This document shows positions 50,698 to 59,068 of a DNA stretch of 64,000 nt, piece after piece. Every line of letters starts with the position of its first letter. The stretch's first letter is position 1. Source of the DNA: Lysinibacillus pakistanensis (GTDB taxonomy: Bacteria; Bacillota; Bacilli; Bacillales_A; Planococcaceae); the NCBI RefSeq assembly GCF_030123245.1, contig NZ_CP126101.1, positions 928,501-992,500 on the forward strand, given 5' to 3'. Below the pieces are notes generated by a model. The model saw only the letters and a program-made list of their open reading frames with translations, made no database searches and was not told the origin of the DNA. A program made the translations under genes and the position numbers.

Positions 50698-51315
50698 TTA
50701 TGATGTTAAAGGTAACACTAAAAATAATAATAGTACAAAAACTACATGGGCTACAATAACAAGTGGCATACTTTTACGCCATTCATATAAAAAGCCCCAT
50801 ATGAGGCTAGCTATGAGTGCGGCAACCATACCAAGCATAAAACCGCTTAAGGCAATGGAGATGGCACATAAAATAGCTGTTACAATAACTGCTACAGCAG
50901 GACGCATAAAGCGTTTTAACTGTTGTTGAACATATCCGCGCCAAAATAGTTCTTCACCAATAGCTATAATGAATACAAGTAAAATATAGTGCCAAATATT
51001 TTGTGGTCCATAGTTTGTTAAAAATTTTTGAACAGATTGTACTAACGAATCATTGATGTATGGTGCAAGCCAATAACCAAAGCGAATGATACCATATGTG
51101 ATTGTACCGTATCCAATACCAAAGAGTAGGAATTGCCATGTAGGTAATTGATCTTCGATTTTACCGGCTAAAATGGAGATTGCAATACATACAAGCAAAA
51201 TAAATGCATACAAGTACCAAAATACTGCTTGATTAGCAAAGGTAAAAGCTAGCATGCCATAAACGAATAATAAAGAAAGGAGAAATAATATTGTTTGTTT
51301 CGAATTTGTAAGCAT
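50698..51315 (-). CDS. CPBP-family intramembrane metalloprotease-like protein
   Basis: 205 residues, about six helices, with the CPBP motif IAIGEELFWRGYVQQQLKRF (EExxxR) and a later membrane His (VIVAHVVFVLL). Start 51315 (MLTNSKQ) follows TGGAGG; ten further upstream codons lack a site. It is the second CPBP protein in the window, shorter than that at 5.8 kb. Probable targets are signal peptides, prenylated proteins or bacteriocins; none is indicated by the neighbours. Confidence 0.82.
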   Translation of the reverse strand: MLTNSKQTILFLLSLLFVYGMLAFTFANQAVFWYLYAFILLVCIAISILAGKIEDQLPTWQFLLFGIGYGTITYGIIRFGYWLAPYINDSLVQSVQKFLTNYGPQNIWHYILLVFIIAIGEELFWRGYVQQQLKRFMRPAVAVIVTAILCAISIALSGFMLGMVAALIASLIWGFLYEWRKSMPLVIVAHVVFVLLLFLVLPLTS

Positions 51316-51351
51316 AATTCGACCTCCATGCTTTAATTTTATCAAAAAAAA

Positions 51352-51385
51352 AGTCCCATATCATCTATAAAGACAAATAGGGACT
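51352..51385 (-). terminator. Terminator of the ykvS-like gene
   Basis: AGTCCC and GGGACT form a short stem; read on the minus strand it is followed by eight T. Confidence 0.6.
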
Positions 51386-51395
51386 ATTCAGACTA

Positions 51396-51584
51396 TTAAG
51401 CTTCATTAGTATATAAAATTTTGTATCGTTTATGGTTAACAACTGTTTTCTCTTCGATCTCTAGAGAATCGAAATTCTCCATGTATGTTAAATCTACAAT
51501 TACCGAATTTTCATTTACCTTTTCAACAATACCTTGCAGACCATTTTTAAACTCGATAATATTTCCAACTTCAGCTATTTTCAC
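51396..51584 (-). CDS. ykvS: YkvS/DUF2187 family protein
   Basis: 62 residues: an SH3-like small beta domain, GNIIEFKNGLQGIVEKVNEN then SVIVDLT and VVNHKRYKIL, which is the DUF2187 pattern of Bacillus YkvS. Function unknown; related KOW-like folds bind RNA or other proteins. It has a good site (GGAGCTGAC) upstream and its own terminator. The MarR gene mhqR is ykvE in B. subtilis, so some ykv-region synteny may persist. Confidence 0.8.
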   Translation of the reverse strand: MKIAEVGNIIEFKNGLQGIVEKVNENSVIVDLTYMENFDSLEIEEKTVVNHKRYKILYTNEA

Positions 51585-51709
51585 AGACAGTCAGCTCCTT
51601 CATCGACTAATAATATACAGTTTGCATTAAAAAAAGGGAAACGTAAAGCTTTTTTTGAATAATTCATAATTTATTACACAAAATGATTTAGAAGAAAGGA
51701 ATAGAATAA

Positions 51710-51898
51710 ATGGATAAATACGAAAATATGCTTAAACAATTACAAAATGGGGAAATTAACAGTATAGAAATTGATAAGGAACAATTTTATGAATTCCGAG
51801 AAGTACTGGTAAAACACCCTTTATTCAAACATTTTCGTGGTGAGGCCAAACAAAATGGGCTAGTGATTTACACTTATCAGGAAATTCCTAGAAGTTAA
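51710..51898 (+). CDS. Small acidic hypothetical protein
   Basis: 62 residues, soluble: MDKYENMLKQLQNGEIN, then an EFREVLVKHPLFKHFRG stretch and LVIYTYQE. No family recognised, but the composition, AAAGG ribosome site and codon use look genuine. Short intergenic distance (about 90 nt) to the Spo0E-like gene, so the two may form one unit. Confidence 0.65.
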   Translation: MDKYENMLKQLQNGEINSIEIDKEQFYEFREVLVKHPLFKHFRGEAKQNGLVIYTYQEIPRS

Positions 51899-51990
51899 TT
51901 TGTCGAACATTGTCGGAAGTTAATGCTGTAAGAAATGAAATATAAATGTATAATAATGGTATGATTATTTGTATGTGGAGGGTTGTATGA

Positions 51991-52167
51991 ATGGTCAATC
52001 TACTCTTGAAACAAATGGAACAAACTCGTGAGATGATGATTCGCTCAGGTGTAGAAAACGGGTTACAAAACGCAAAAACCATTCAACTGAGTCGCAGATT
52101 AGATCAGTTAATGAACACTTATTATAGACAGACAGCATTTGAGGAAGAAGAAGATCAAGAAGAATAA
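51991..52167 (+). CDS. Spo0E-family aspartyl-phosphate phosphatase
   Basis: A 58-residue gene. QMEQTREMMIRSGVENG forms helix 1, and IQLSRRLDQLMNTYY helix 2 carries the family signature SxxLD (normally SQELD; here SRRLD), followed by an acidic tail. Spo0E proteins dephosphorylate Spo0A~P and delay sporulation. Upstream GGAGGG with 8-nt spacing before ATG; a stop codon immediately upstream in frame fixes the start. The proper terminator at 52273 follows. It opposes the sporulation-type kinase at 47.7 kb. Confidence 0.85.
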   Translation: MVNLLLKQMEQTREMMIRSGVENGLQNAKTIQLSRRLDQLMNTYYRQTAFEEEEDQEE

Positions 52168-52272
52168 AAGAATGTTCCAGTATTCAGAGTATAAACTTAA
52201 AAAAAGATGTTTAAAAAACATTTAACGGGGAATACTTAAATTGAACACAGCAACATTCTCATTTCCCCCTTT

Positions 52273-52307
52273 AGAGCAGTGATACCCCATCACTTGCTCT
52301 CTTTTTT
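52273..52307 (+). terminator. Rho-independent terminator
   Basis: AGAGCAGTGAT and ATCACTTGCTCT (one bulged T) with a short loop, followed by CTTTTTTG. It probably ends the Spo0E transcript. Confidence 0.75.
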
Positions 52308-52465
52308 GTTTATTCGTATAATTTTTTAACCATGACATTTTAGTATAAGTCATAAGAAGAGTTTGAATTATTGCACTTATTCCACTACACTGAAAAGACA
52401 ACAATTAGTGTTAATCATTCATTTTCAATTGATGGCTAGCATGGAATAAGAAGGAGTCACTACAT

Positions 52466-53329
52466 ATGGGAAAAGAACGTATTGCATTTATTGGTACAGG
52501 CGTTATGGGCGCTAGTATTGTTAAGCATTTATTACACAATGGTCATGAAGTAACGGTTTATACTAGAACTAAAGAAAAAGCTGAACCACTTGTAGCATTA
52601 GGTGCAACTTGGGCTAGCTCTCCAGCAGAGGCATTTAAAAATAAGGATTTAGCTTTCACAATGGTTGGATACCCTTCAGATGTAGAGGAAGTATATTTTG
52701 GAGACAATGGATTATTTCAATCTGCTGAAACAGGCAATATCTTGATTGATATGACTACTTCAGAGCCGACATTAGCAAAGCAAATTTTTACTCATGCTCA
52801 AACGCTTGGGGTAGAAGCGTTAGATGCACCTGTTTCTGGGGGGGATATTGGTGCCCAAAATGGTACATTATCCATTATGGTTGGCGGCAGCAAGGCTACA
52901 TTTGATAAAGTATTAGCAGTTATGAAACATTTTGGTGAGAATATTGTTTATCAAGGTGAAGCAGGTGCAGGACAGCATGCTAAAATGTGTAATCAGATTG
53001 TTATTGCTTCTGGGATGATTGGTGTATGTGAATCATTAGCTTATGGTTTAAAAGCTGGACTTGATTTACCAACAGTATTACAATCGATTGCTTCTGGTGC
53101 TGCTGGATCCTGGTCTTTAAGTAATTTAGCACCTCGCATGATTAATGATGATTACGCCCCTGGTTTTTATATTAAACATTTTATCAAGGACATGAAAATT
53201 GCTTTAGATGAATCTAAAAAAATGGGGATATTGTTACCAGGTTTAACACTTGCTTATGAAATGTATGAGAAGCTTATTGAAGAGGGCTATGGTGAGTATG
53301 GTACGCAGGCACTTTTAAAAGCTTATTAG
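52466..53329 (+). CDS. 3-hydroxyisobutyrate dehydrogenase-family oxidoreductase (YkwC-like)
   Basis: 287 residues. NAD motif FIGTGVMGASIVKHL, the family box DAPVSGGDIGAQNGTLSIMVGG and catalytic Lys in GAGQHAKMCNQIVIA are intact, and the C-terminal helical domain has FYIKHFIKDMKIALDE. It closely follows Bacillus YkwC. Such enzymes oxidise beta-hydroxyacids with NAD(P)+; the physiological substrate is unknown. Strong site AAGAAGGAG. Its terminator is the left flanking hairpin of the noncoding element. Confidence 0.88.
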   Translation: MGKERIAFIGTGVMGASIVKHLLHNGHEVTVYTRTKEKAEPLVALGATWASSPAEAFKNKDLAFTMVGYPSDVEEVYFGDNGLFQSAETGNILIDMTTSEPTLAKQIFTHAQTLGVEALDAPVSGGDIGAQNGTLSIMVGGSKATFDKVLAVMKHFGENIVYQGEAGAGQHAKMCNQIVIASGMIGVCESLAYGLKAGLDLPTVLQSIASGAAGSWSLSNLAPRMINDDYAPGFYIKHFIKDMKIALDESKKMGILLPGLTLAYEMYEKLIEEGYGEYGTQALLKAY

Positions 53330-53338
53330 TAATATTAT

Positions 53339-53372
53339 AGAAAACCCGAAGTATAGGTACTTCGGGTTTTCT
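53339..53372 (+). terminator. Terminator; left flanking hairpin of element copy 2
   Basis: AGAAAACCCGAAGTA pairs with TACTTCGGGTTTTCT. It is identical, except for one loop base, to the hairpin at 55490-55523. Here it directly follows the dehydrogenase gene. Confidence 0.85.
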
Positions 53373-53907
53373 CATGTTGTTGAAATACTATTATGTCAAG
53401 GAAATCAAGGTGACAAATCAAAAAGTATAGCCCTTTTTCAAAACGAGGGGTTGATCTCCGTTCCGACTGAGTGCTTTCCTGGGGGCGTCCGATGAGCCGC
53501 TTCACTCGCGATTGCTCGCTCCAGGGTCTCATCTGTGACGCTGTGATCCCCAAGGAGTCACTCATTCTACACTCCAATCAACCATTGCTCATAGTATTTT
53601 CATTGGCATTTCACATAAATGTATAGTGATAAATTGAAGTCTTAACCATCACTATTTTTCGCAAAAAAGAAGCTGATTACATTTTTCTATTCGAAAGCAG
53701 TGCGACAGTAATAAGTGGCTCTATGTTTAGTTATAAAGTAGTTTTATGGACAAAATGTAGGTTGACAGCTATAGAATTTTACTACTATTCTATCCATTTA
53801 ATAATGGTGAGTAATATGCTTTTACTTTACTTTTGAAGGAAGAAAATATTTAAAGTTCTACACTATTGCAGATTGGAGTGCAAGGCTACTCGACTCCCGT
53901 GGGATAG
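53373..53907. repeat. Noncoding repeated element, copy 2, left part
   Basis: Homologous to 31370-31833. It starts TCATGTTGTTGAAATACTA and ends GGCTACTCGACTCCCGTGGG + ATAG, where the IS3-family element inserted. It contains about 70 nt near 53466-53550 that copy 1 lacks, including an inverted form of the GC-rich module. The right part continues at 55336. Confidence 0.75.
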
Positions 53908-53962
53908 TGAACTGCACCCAAAATATTGGACTTAAAAAATCTAATATAAGGGGGTGCAGTTA

Positions 53963-54469
53963 GTGATTTCTGATGAACAAAAATTAGCCGCTGTTATTGC
54001 TTACTTTGAAGAAGATGAAAGTACGTATCAGATTGCAAAAAGATTACAGATTGACCGACATTACATTCGATTATGGATTGAATTATATCGATATCATGGC
54101 ATCGAAGGAATTATTCGTCCTCAGGGGTACACGAATTATGAAGATTCTTTTAAAATAAAAGTAATTCAACACCTGATAGAGACGGGCGATTCGCTCTTAC
54201 AGACCGCTGCGAAGTTTAATATTCCTTCTCGTGAAACCGTTCGAAGATGGAAAAAACAATGGATGTCAAAGGCTGGAGAGGTGCTCTATCAAGTAGAAAA
54301 GGAGTGCCAATCGATGCCAAAAAAACATACCCCTGCGACCGATTTAAATGAGAAAACGATGGATGAGTTAAAAGAAGAAATTGAATATTTACGTATGGAA
54401 AATGCCTATTTAAAAAAGTTGAAAGCCTTAGCTCAAGAAAAGGATGCATTCAAACCAAAGAAAAAGTAA
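53963..54469 (+). CDS. IS3-family transposase OrfA
   Basis: 168 residues. Two helix-turn-helix units (EDESTYQIAKRLQIDRHYIR and DSLLQTAAKFNIPSRETVRR, IS150 type) and a C-terminal coiled coil (DELKEEIEYLRMENAYLKKL) for OrfA-OrfAB dimerisation. GTG 53963 lies 9 nt after AAGGGGG; another GTG at 53954 is too close. The frame continues into OrfB by -1 slippage at 54412-54418. Confidence 0.9.
   Translation: MISDEQKLAAVIAYFEEDESTYQIAKRLQIDRHYIRLWIELYRYHGIEGIIRPQGYTNYEDSFKIKVIQHLIETGDSLLQTAAKFNIPSRETVRRWKKQWMSKAGEVLYQVEKECQSMPKKHTPATDLNEKTMDELKEEIEYLRMENAYLKKLKALAQEKDAFKPKKK
54412..54418 (+). promoter_or_regulatory. -1 ribosomal frameshift site of the IS3 element
   Basis: A AAA AAG heptamer, in the right phase with OrfA (codons TTA AAA AAG). 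The -1 frame is open from here through the whole OrfB, giving an OrfAB fusion transposase. Confidence 0.8.
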
Positions 54470-54519
54470 GAGCTGTATATGAGCTAAGGCTGGATTTTCC
54501 TCTTCAAGCTCTATTAAAG

Positions 54520-55308
54520 GTGGCAAAACTAAAGAAAAGTACGTATTATTATCACCTTCAAAAATGGACAAAACCAGATAAATATCAAGAGATCAAAGAA
54601 CGAATCCAGACGCTTTTTCATCATCATAAGGGGCGTTATGGTTATCGTCGTATTTGTTTAGCCCTCCGTAATGAAGGATTTTTCATCAATCATAAAACGG
54701 TTCAACGATTGATGCAGGAATTGGGCCTAAAAGGGACGGTACGCCCTAAAAAATACCGCTCGTATAAAGGGACAGTGGGCTATGTCGCAGAGAATCTAAT
54801 TCAGCGCGATTTTGAAGCCACTGAACCAAATCAGAAATGGGTAACCGATGTAACTGAATTTAAAATGAATGGCCAAAAAATCTATATTTCAGCTGTATTA
54901 GATTTATTCAGTCGAGAAATTGTTGGATATGAGGTATCGAAGTCACCTAATTTTGAGTTAGTTCAACAGTCTTTTAAAAAGGCGTTTACGTATACAAAGT
55001 TACTGGAAAAGAATGACTTAATCATTCATTCTGATCAAGGATGGTTATATCAAATACCGCGTTTTCAAGAGTTATTAGCAACTTATGAAATCAAGCAAAG
55101 TATGTCACGGAAAGGAAATTGTTTAGATAATGCCGTGATAGAAAGCTTTTTTGGCATAATGAAATCAGAATTTCTGTATACCACTACGTTTAAAAACTAT
55201 GAAGAATTCAAAAAAGCGTTAGCAGACTATATCTATTATTACAATCATGAACGGATAAAAATAAAACTCAATGGAAAAAGTCCAGTTGAGTTTCGAAAGG
55301 TTTCTTAA
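54520..55308 (+). CDS. IS3-family transposase OrfB (DDE integrase)
   Basis: 262 residues from a GTG start; the open frame extends upstream to the slippery site. An HTH_21-like segment (HHHKGRYGYRRICLALRN) precedes an rve integrase core with catalytic residues in WVTDVTEFK (Asp), IIHSDQGWLYQ (Asp) and NAVIESFFGIMKSE (Glu). It catalyses IS circle formation and insertion as the OrfAB fusion. No damage is seen. Confidence 0.92.
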   Translation: MAKLKKSTYYYHLQKWTKPDKYQEIKERIQTLFHHHKGRYGYRRICLALRNEGFFINHKTVQRLMQELGLKGTVRPKKYRSYKGTVGYVAENLIQRDFEATEPNQKWVTDVTEFKMNGQKIYISAVLDLFSREIVGYEVSKSPNFELVQQSFKKAFTYTKLLEKNDLIIHSDQGWLYQIPRFQELLATYEIKQSMSRKGNCLDNAVIESFFGIMKSEFLYTTTFKNYEEFKKALADYIYYYNHERIKIKLNGKSPVEFRKVS

Positions 55309-55335
55309 AAAGTTCAAATTTTTGGGGTCAGATCA

Positions 55336-55489
55336 TAGCGAGACAGACGAGACCCTGCACGGAGCGTCAGCGCAGGAAGCGGCTCGTCGCTCGCCCACTG
55401 GAAAGCGAGTAGCCTGGAACGGAAATCACCTTTATTTTGGCTAAATATTCACATAGAGTCCCTTGACTATTTAGTTTTTCAACACTATG
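55336..55489. repeat. Noncoding repeated element, copy 2, right part
   Basis: Homologous to 31828-32037, but missing about 55 nt that copy 1 has. It includes GCAGGAAGCGGCTCGTCGCT and CGAGTAGCC (55406-55414), which would pair with GGCTACTCG at 53884-53892 across the IS, and the right end CCCTTGACTATTTAGTTTTT + CAACACTA. Confidence 0.75.
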
Positions 55490-55523
55490 AGAAAACCCGA
55501 AGTATTGGTACTTCGGGTTTTCT
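55490..55523. terminator. Right flanking hairpin of element copy 2
   Basis: AGAAAACCCGAAGTA pairs with TACTTCGGGTTTTCT, the duplicate of 53339-53372. Confidence 0.82.
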
Positions 55524-55574
55524 TTTTCTAAAGCTGCTCACTACCACACAGAAAATAGAGAGCTGCGGAAAACA

Positions 55575-55967
55575 TTACTCTTTTTTGAAAAGTTTCGCAT
55601 CTAAAGAGTAGCTAGATGCTCCAGCAAGGGCAAAGTATAAAGCAATGGCACCTAAAGCTAGGTCTAATTCATAGCCTGCCAATCCATTCTCTCCGATAAA
55701 ACCAACACTAAGCTTCGCTGTAAAAATAGCAACTACCATTGTTGCAGTCAATAAAGCCCCAAAAAGTCTTGTACCCAAGCCTAAAATGATCGCAGCACCA
55801 CCTACTAATTCGATGATAGCTACAACATAAGCCATAAAGCCGGGGATTCCAAGGGAACTAAAATAATCAGCTGTAAAGCTAATACCACCCTGAAATTTTT
55901 GATATCCATGAACTGCAAAAATAATGCCAAGTACGACACGTAAAATAGTTGATCCAATATTTTGCAT
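55575..55967 (-). CDS. DoxX-family membrane protein (CatD/MhqP-like)
   Basis: 130 residues, four helices. DoxX pattern: GSTILRVVLGIIFAVHGYQKF, FTADYFSSLGIPGFMAYVVAI and VGGAAIILGLGTRLFGALL. Bacillus DoxX-type proteins CatD and MhqP belong to quinone/catechol-inducible operons under YodB, CatR or MhqR. Here it is divergent from a YodB-like regulator, which supports the same role. ATG follows AAAGGAGATC. A promoter TTGACA-17-TAAACT can be read on the minus strand (56032 to 56004). Confidence 0.87.
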   Translation of the reverse strand: MQNIGSTILRVVLGIIFAVHGYQKFQGGISFTADYFSSLGIPGFMAYVVAIIELVGGAAIILGLGTRLFGALLTATMVVAIFTAKLSVGFIGENGLAGYELDLALGAIALYFALAGASSYSLDAKLFKKE

Positions 55968-55998
55968 TTTTAATGATCTCCTTTCGCTTACATTTCGT

Positions 55999-56043
55999 AA
56001 CTTAGTTTATTTTTAAAAACGACTTTTGTCAAGTAACTAAGTT
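55999..56043. promoter_or_regulatory. Operator pair in the doxX/hxlR divergent promoter
   Basis: Two palindromes AACTTAGTT (55999-56007) and AACTAAGTT (56035-56043) lie 36 bp apart, each within GTAACTWAGTTT. The doxX -10 (minus strand, 56004-56009) overlaps the first, and the -35 (56027-56032) lies just inside the second. This is the layout expected for repression by the adjacent regulator. Confidence 0.55.
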
Positions 56044-56116
56044 TTATTTTTTAAAACTGCTTTTGAAAAAATGATATACTATTAAATAAGAAAAAATGAC
56101 GATGGAGGCAGGTAGA

Positions 56117-56434
56117 TTGGAGCAAAAAAAAATTTGTCCACGCTTTGAAAGGGCGCTAACCATATTGAATCATCGCTGGAACACCTTGCTTATTTATCAG
56201 TTATTAGAAGGTCCTAAAAGGTTCTCAGCTATCAAAAATCAACTAGGAATCAGCAGCAGAGTGTTAACAGAAAGATTAAAGGAATTAGAGATTGAACAAA
56301 TTGTCACACGGACAGTTATTCCTTCAACCCCAGTAGTGATTGAATATGAGCTAACAGCAAAAGGGCATGCACTTGCGCCAGTTCTTCAGGCAATTGAAGA
56401 ATGGTCTTCCATGTGGGTAAATATCAAGGAATAG
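56117..56434 (+). CDS. HxlR-family redox regulator, YodB-like
   Basis: 105 residues from TTG 56117 (8 nt after GGAGG; two earlier in-frame ATG codons overlap or precede the site). KICPRFERALTILNHRWNTL carries a single N-terminal Cys at the place of the redox-sensing Cys6 of YodB, followed by the winged helix (GPKRFSAIKNQLG, SRVLTERLKELE). YodB-type proteins lose DNA binding when this Cys reacts with quinones or diamide. Divergent doxX gene with paired palindromes suggests direct control. Confidence 0.82.
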   Translation: MEQKKICPRFERALTILNHRWNTLLIYQLLEGPKRFSAIKNQLGISSRVLTERLKELEIEQIVTRTVIPSTPVVIEYELTAKGHALAPVLQAIEEWSSMWVNIKE

Positions 56435-56440
56435 TGGAGT

Positions 56441-56475
56441 GAATATCCAAGCGAGGGGGCTTGGATATTCTTTTT
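56441..56475 (+). terminator. Rho-independent terminator after the HxlR gene
   Basis: GAATATCCAAGC and GCTTGGATATTC around 6 nt, followed by TTTTTG. Confidence 0.88.
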
Positions 56476-56584
56476 GCTAGTCGATAATAATTTGTAAATA
56501 ATATTATTTTTTTTTAAACAAAAGGTATTTTTTATTACAGAGAGAAATTAATTTAATATTATAGAGAATAGGAGGAGGGGGTTT

Positions 56585-57907
56585 ATGAAGAGGGGCTCAG
56601 CAGTAGACACACAACATAGAAGTCAATTTGCACTTTATTTATCGCTGCCAATACTTTCATGGGCATTTTATGATTTTGCAAATACAATTTTTTCTTCAAA
56701 TATTAATACAATATTTTTCCCGTTTTATATGGATGAGGTTTTAGGAACAAATGAAGTTATGCAGCAAGTTGCAAGTACATTTATTTCTTATGCAAATGCC
56801 ATTGCAAGCTTTTTACTTGTTGTGTTTTCACCATTGTTTGGCGTATGGGTTGATAATACAGGCTATAAGAAGAGATTTATCGTATGGTTTGCATCCATTT
56901 CTATATTCTTTACCTTTATGATGGGGATCTTTGCGAATCTACAGACGACCACGAATTTTTCAGGTGTGTCACTAAGTTTATTTTTAGTTGTAGCTAGTTT
57001 TGTCATTGCAAAATTTTTCTTTAATTCTAGTCTAGTATTCTATGATTCAATGATGGCAGATTTAGGAACAAAAGAGGAGATGCCTCTTATTTCTGGCTAT
57101 GGTGTAGCAATTGGTTATTTGGGGACAATTTTCGGCTTACTCGTTTATTTGTATGTAGGAAACAGTGATTTTCATCGAGCATTTATTCCAACCGCAATTT
57201 TGTATTTATTATTTTCATTGCCTTTATTTTTTATTAATAAAGATACACCGTTTCCAAAATCTCAGCGGAAGTCTATAAAGTTCCTAGAAGGCTATAGGGA
57301 AATTATTCAGACCTTTAAGGATATGAAGCAATATAAGGCAATTTTCACCTTTATGATTGCTTATTTCTTTTTAAATGATGCTATTGCCACAACGATTGCT
57401 ATGATGGCTGTTTATGCCACAACAATTGTCGGCTTTACATCAGGTCAGTTTATCGTTCTATATTTAGTATCGACTGTTTCAACAATTATTGGCTCACTTG
57501 CGTTTGGTTATATTACAAAGGCAATCGGAGCAAAGCGTGCCATCACTTTAGTTGCGATATTAATGATTGTCGCTTTAGCATTTGCTGTCTTTGCTACTGC
57601 ACAATGGATGTTCTGGATTGCTGGTAGTATGTTTGGTATATCTTTAGGCTCAATGTGGGTGACCTCGAGAACCTATATCATTGAACTTTCTCCAGATGAA
57701 AAACGTGGACAATTTTTTGGGTTGTTTGCATTTTCAGGTAAAGTATCCTCCATCATTGGACCAGCAGTCTACGGGACAGTTACATTATGGATGAAAGATT
57801 ATGGAACATTAGCAAGTAGGGTGGCACTTTCCACATTAATTGTAATGACGGTAATCGGTCTATTTGTACATTTAAAAGTTCATGATAAAAATGGAAATAG
57901 CAAGTAG
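56585..57907 (+). CDS. MFS transporter, UMF1 (Atg22-like) family
   Basis: 440 residues, twelve helices. SWAFYDFANTIFSSNINTIFFPFY in helix 1 and SSLVFYDSMMADLG with SGYGVAIGYLGTIFGL are the hallmarks of the UMF1/Atg22-like group (Bacillus YxiO). Yeast Atg22 effluxes amino acids from the vacuole; the bacterial substrate is unknown. Site GGAGGAGGGGG before ATG. Independent of neighbours by direction and spacing, although cheV starts 68 nt downstream. Confidence 0.87.
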   Translation: MKRGSAVDTQHRSQFALYLSLPILSWAFYDFANTIFSSNINTIFFPFYMDEVLGTNEVMQQVASTFISYANAIASFLLVVFSPLFGVWVDNTGYKKRFIVWFASISIFFTFMMGIFANLQTTTNFSGVSLSLFLVVASFVIAKFFFNSSLVFYDSMMADLGTKEEMPLISGYGVAIGYLGTIFGLLVYLYVGNSDFHRAFIPTAILYLLFSLPLFFINKDTPFPKSQRKSIKFLEGYREIIQTFKDMKQYKAIFTFMIAYFFLNDAIATTIAMMAVYATTIVGFTSGQFIVLYLVSTVSTIIGSLAFGYITKAIGAKRAITLVAILMIVALAFAVFATAQWMFWIAGSMFGISLGSMWVTSRTYIIELSPDEKRGQFFGLFAFSGKVSSIIGPAVYGTVTLWMKDYGTLASRVALSTLIVMTVIGLFVHLKVHDKNGNSK

Positions 57908-57975
57908 GAGAAATGTATTGCCTATGATACAATTGAATTATAAAAAGAAGTTGAACAGAAAGGAGCGGGGTTGCT

Positions 57976-58878
57976 TTGGAACAAAAAGGTATATTATTAG
58001 AAAGTGGCACAAATGAGCTAGAAATCGTTGAATTCGAAGTGGCTAACAATAAATTTGGTATTAACGTTATTAAAGTAAAAGAAATTATTCAACCGATTCC
58101 AGTAACATTTATTCCACACGCGCACCCGCATGTAGAGGGGATTATTCAATTACGAGGAGAGGTATTACCAGTAGTTGATATGCTTCGTGTTTTAGGGATT
58201 CAACATTCAGAGCGCAATCCTCAACAAAAATATATAGTTGCAGAATTTAATAAACAACGCGTTGTATTCCATGTTGATAATGTTACACAGATTCATCGAA
58301 TTTCATGGAATCAAATTGAGAAACCTTCAGATATGTATCAAGGAGGTACCTCACAAGTAATTGGTGTTATTAAACAAAATGAGCAGATGATTCTGTTACT
58401 AGATTTCGAAAAAATTATGGTGGACATTAATCCAGATTCAGGTATTAGTGTAGAATCTGTTAAAAAGCTTGGTCAACGTGAGCGCTCTGAAAAACGTATT
58501 TTGATTGCGGAAGACTCACCATTATTACGGAAGCTATTATTTGATACGATGAGCGAAGCAGGCTATGTTAATGTCGAATTTTTCGAAAATGGTCGTGATG
58601 CCTATGAATACTTAGAATCCATTGTCAAAGGTGGAAGCGATGTATCAGAGCATGTTCAATTAGTGGTGACTGATATTGAAATGCCACAAATGGATGGGCA
58701 TCATTTAACACGAAAAATCAAGGAACATCCGGATCTTAAAAAGCTCCCTGTCATTATCTTCTCAAGCTTAATTACAGATGATCTTCGACATAAAGGTGAT
58801 AAAGTAGGCGCGGAGGATCAAATCAGTAAACCTGAAATTGCTGAGCTTATTTTACGTGTAGACCAGTTGATTTTATAG
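57976..58878 (+). CDS. cheV: Chemotaxis coupling protein CheV
   Basis: 300 residues: a CheW-like domain (about 10-155, NKFGINVIKVKEIIQPIPVT and IIQLRGEVLPVVDM) followed by a receiver domain (about 170-300) with acidic pocket AEDS, phosphoacceptor Asp in VVTDIEMPQMDG and Lys in DQISKPEIAEL. CheV couples receptors to CheA and takes part in adaptation. TTG start after AAAGGAGCGGGG. A solitary che gene, as in Bacillus subtilis. Confidence 0.95.
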   Translation: MEQKGILLESGTNELEIVEFEVANNKFGINVIKVKEIIQPIPVTFIPHAHPHVEGIIQLRGEVLPVVDMLRVLGIQHSERNPQQKYIVAEFNKQRVVFHVDNVTQIHRISWNQIEKPSDMYQGGTSQVIGVIKQNEQMILLLDFEKIMVDINPDSGISVESVKKLGQRERSEKRILIAEDSPLLRKLLFDTMSEAGYVNVEFFENGRDAYEYLESIVKGGSDVSEHVQLVVTDIEMPQMDGHHLTRKIKEHPDLKKLPVIIFSSLITDDLRHKGDKVGAEDQISKPEIAELILRVDQLIL

Positions 58879-58964
58879 ATTTACTGTCAATATTGGATAG
58901 AGTAAAAAGGTACTTCACAATATTAATAATGGGTATCCTGAACGTATCATTAATAACTGAAAGA

Positions 58965-58999
58965 AAGTCGGATGCCCGTAAAGGAGTCCGACTTTTTTG
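58965..58999 (+). terminator. Rho-independent terminator after cheV
   Basis: AAGTCGGA and TCCGACTT around 14 nt, followed by TTTTG. Confidence 0.82.
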
Positions 59000-59068
59000 T
59001 ATAGATAAATGTGCCAAAAACAAAATAAGACTGTGCATATGCATGTAGGCATTTAAGGAAGTGATTAT

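Larger units (their letters stand above)
53908..55335 (+). mobile_element. IS3-family (IS150-group) insertion sequence, 1428 bp
   Basis: The left end TGAACTGCACCCAAAATATT and the right end (reverse complement TGATCTGACCCCAAAAATTT) form terminal inverted repeats beginning with TGA. The 3-bp duplication TAG flanks it (53905-53907 and 55336-55338). The uninterrupted target is seen in copy 1 of the host element (GGGATAGCGAGACAGACGAG). Two overlapping genes and a slippery site are intact, so the element may be active. Confidence 0.92.

Noticed and set aside
52222..52404. Minus-strand frame between the Spo0E-like gene and the dehydrogenase
   Set aside because: It runs through a terminator hairpin and lacks a ribosome site and recognisable protein character.
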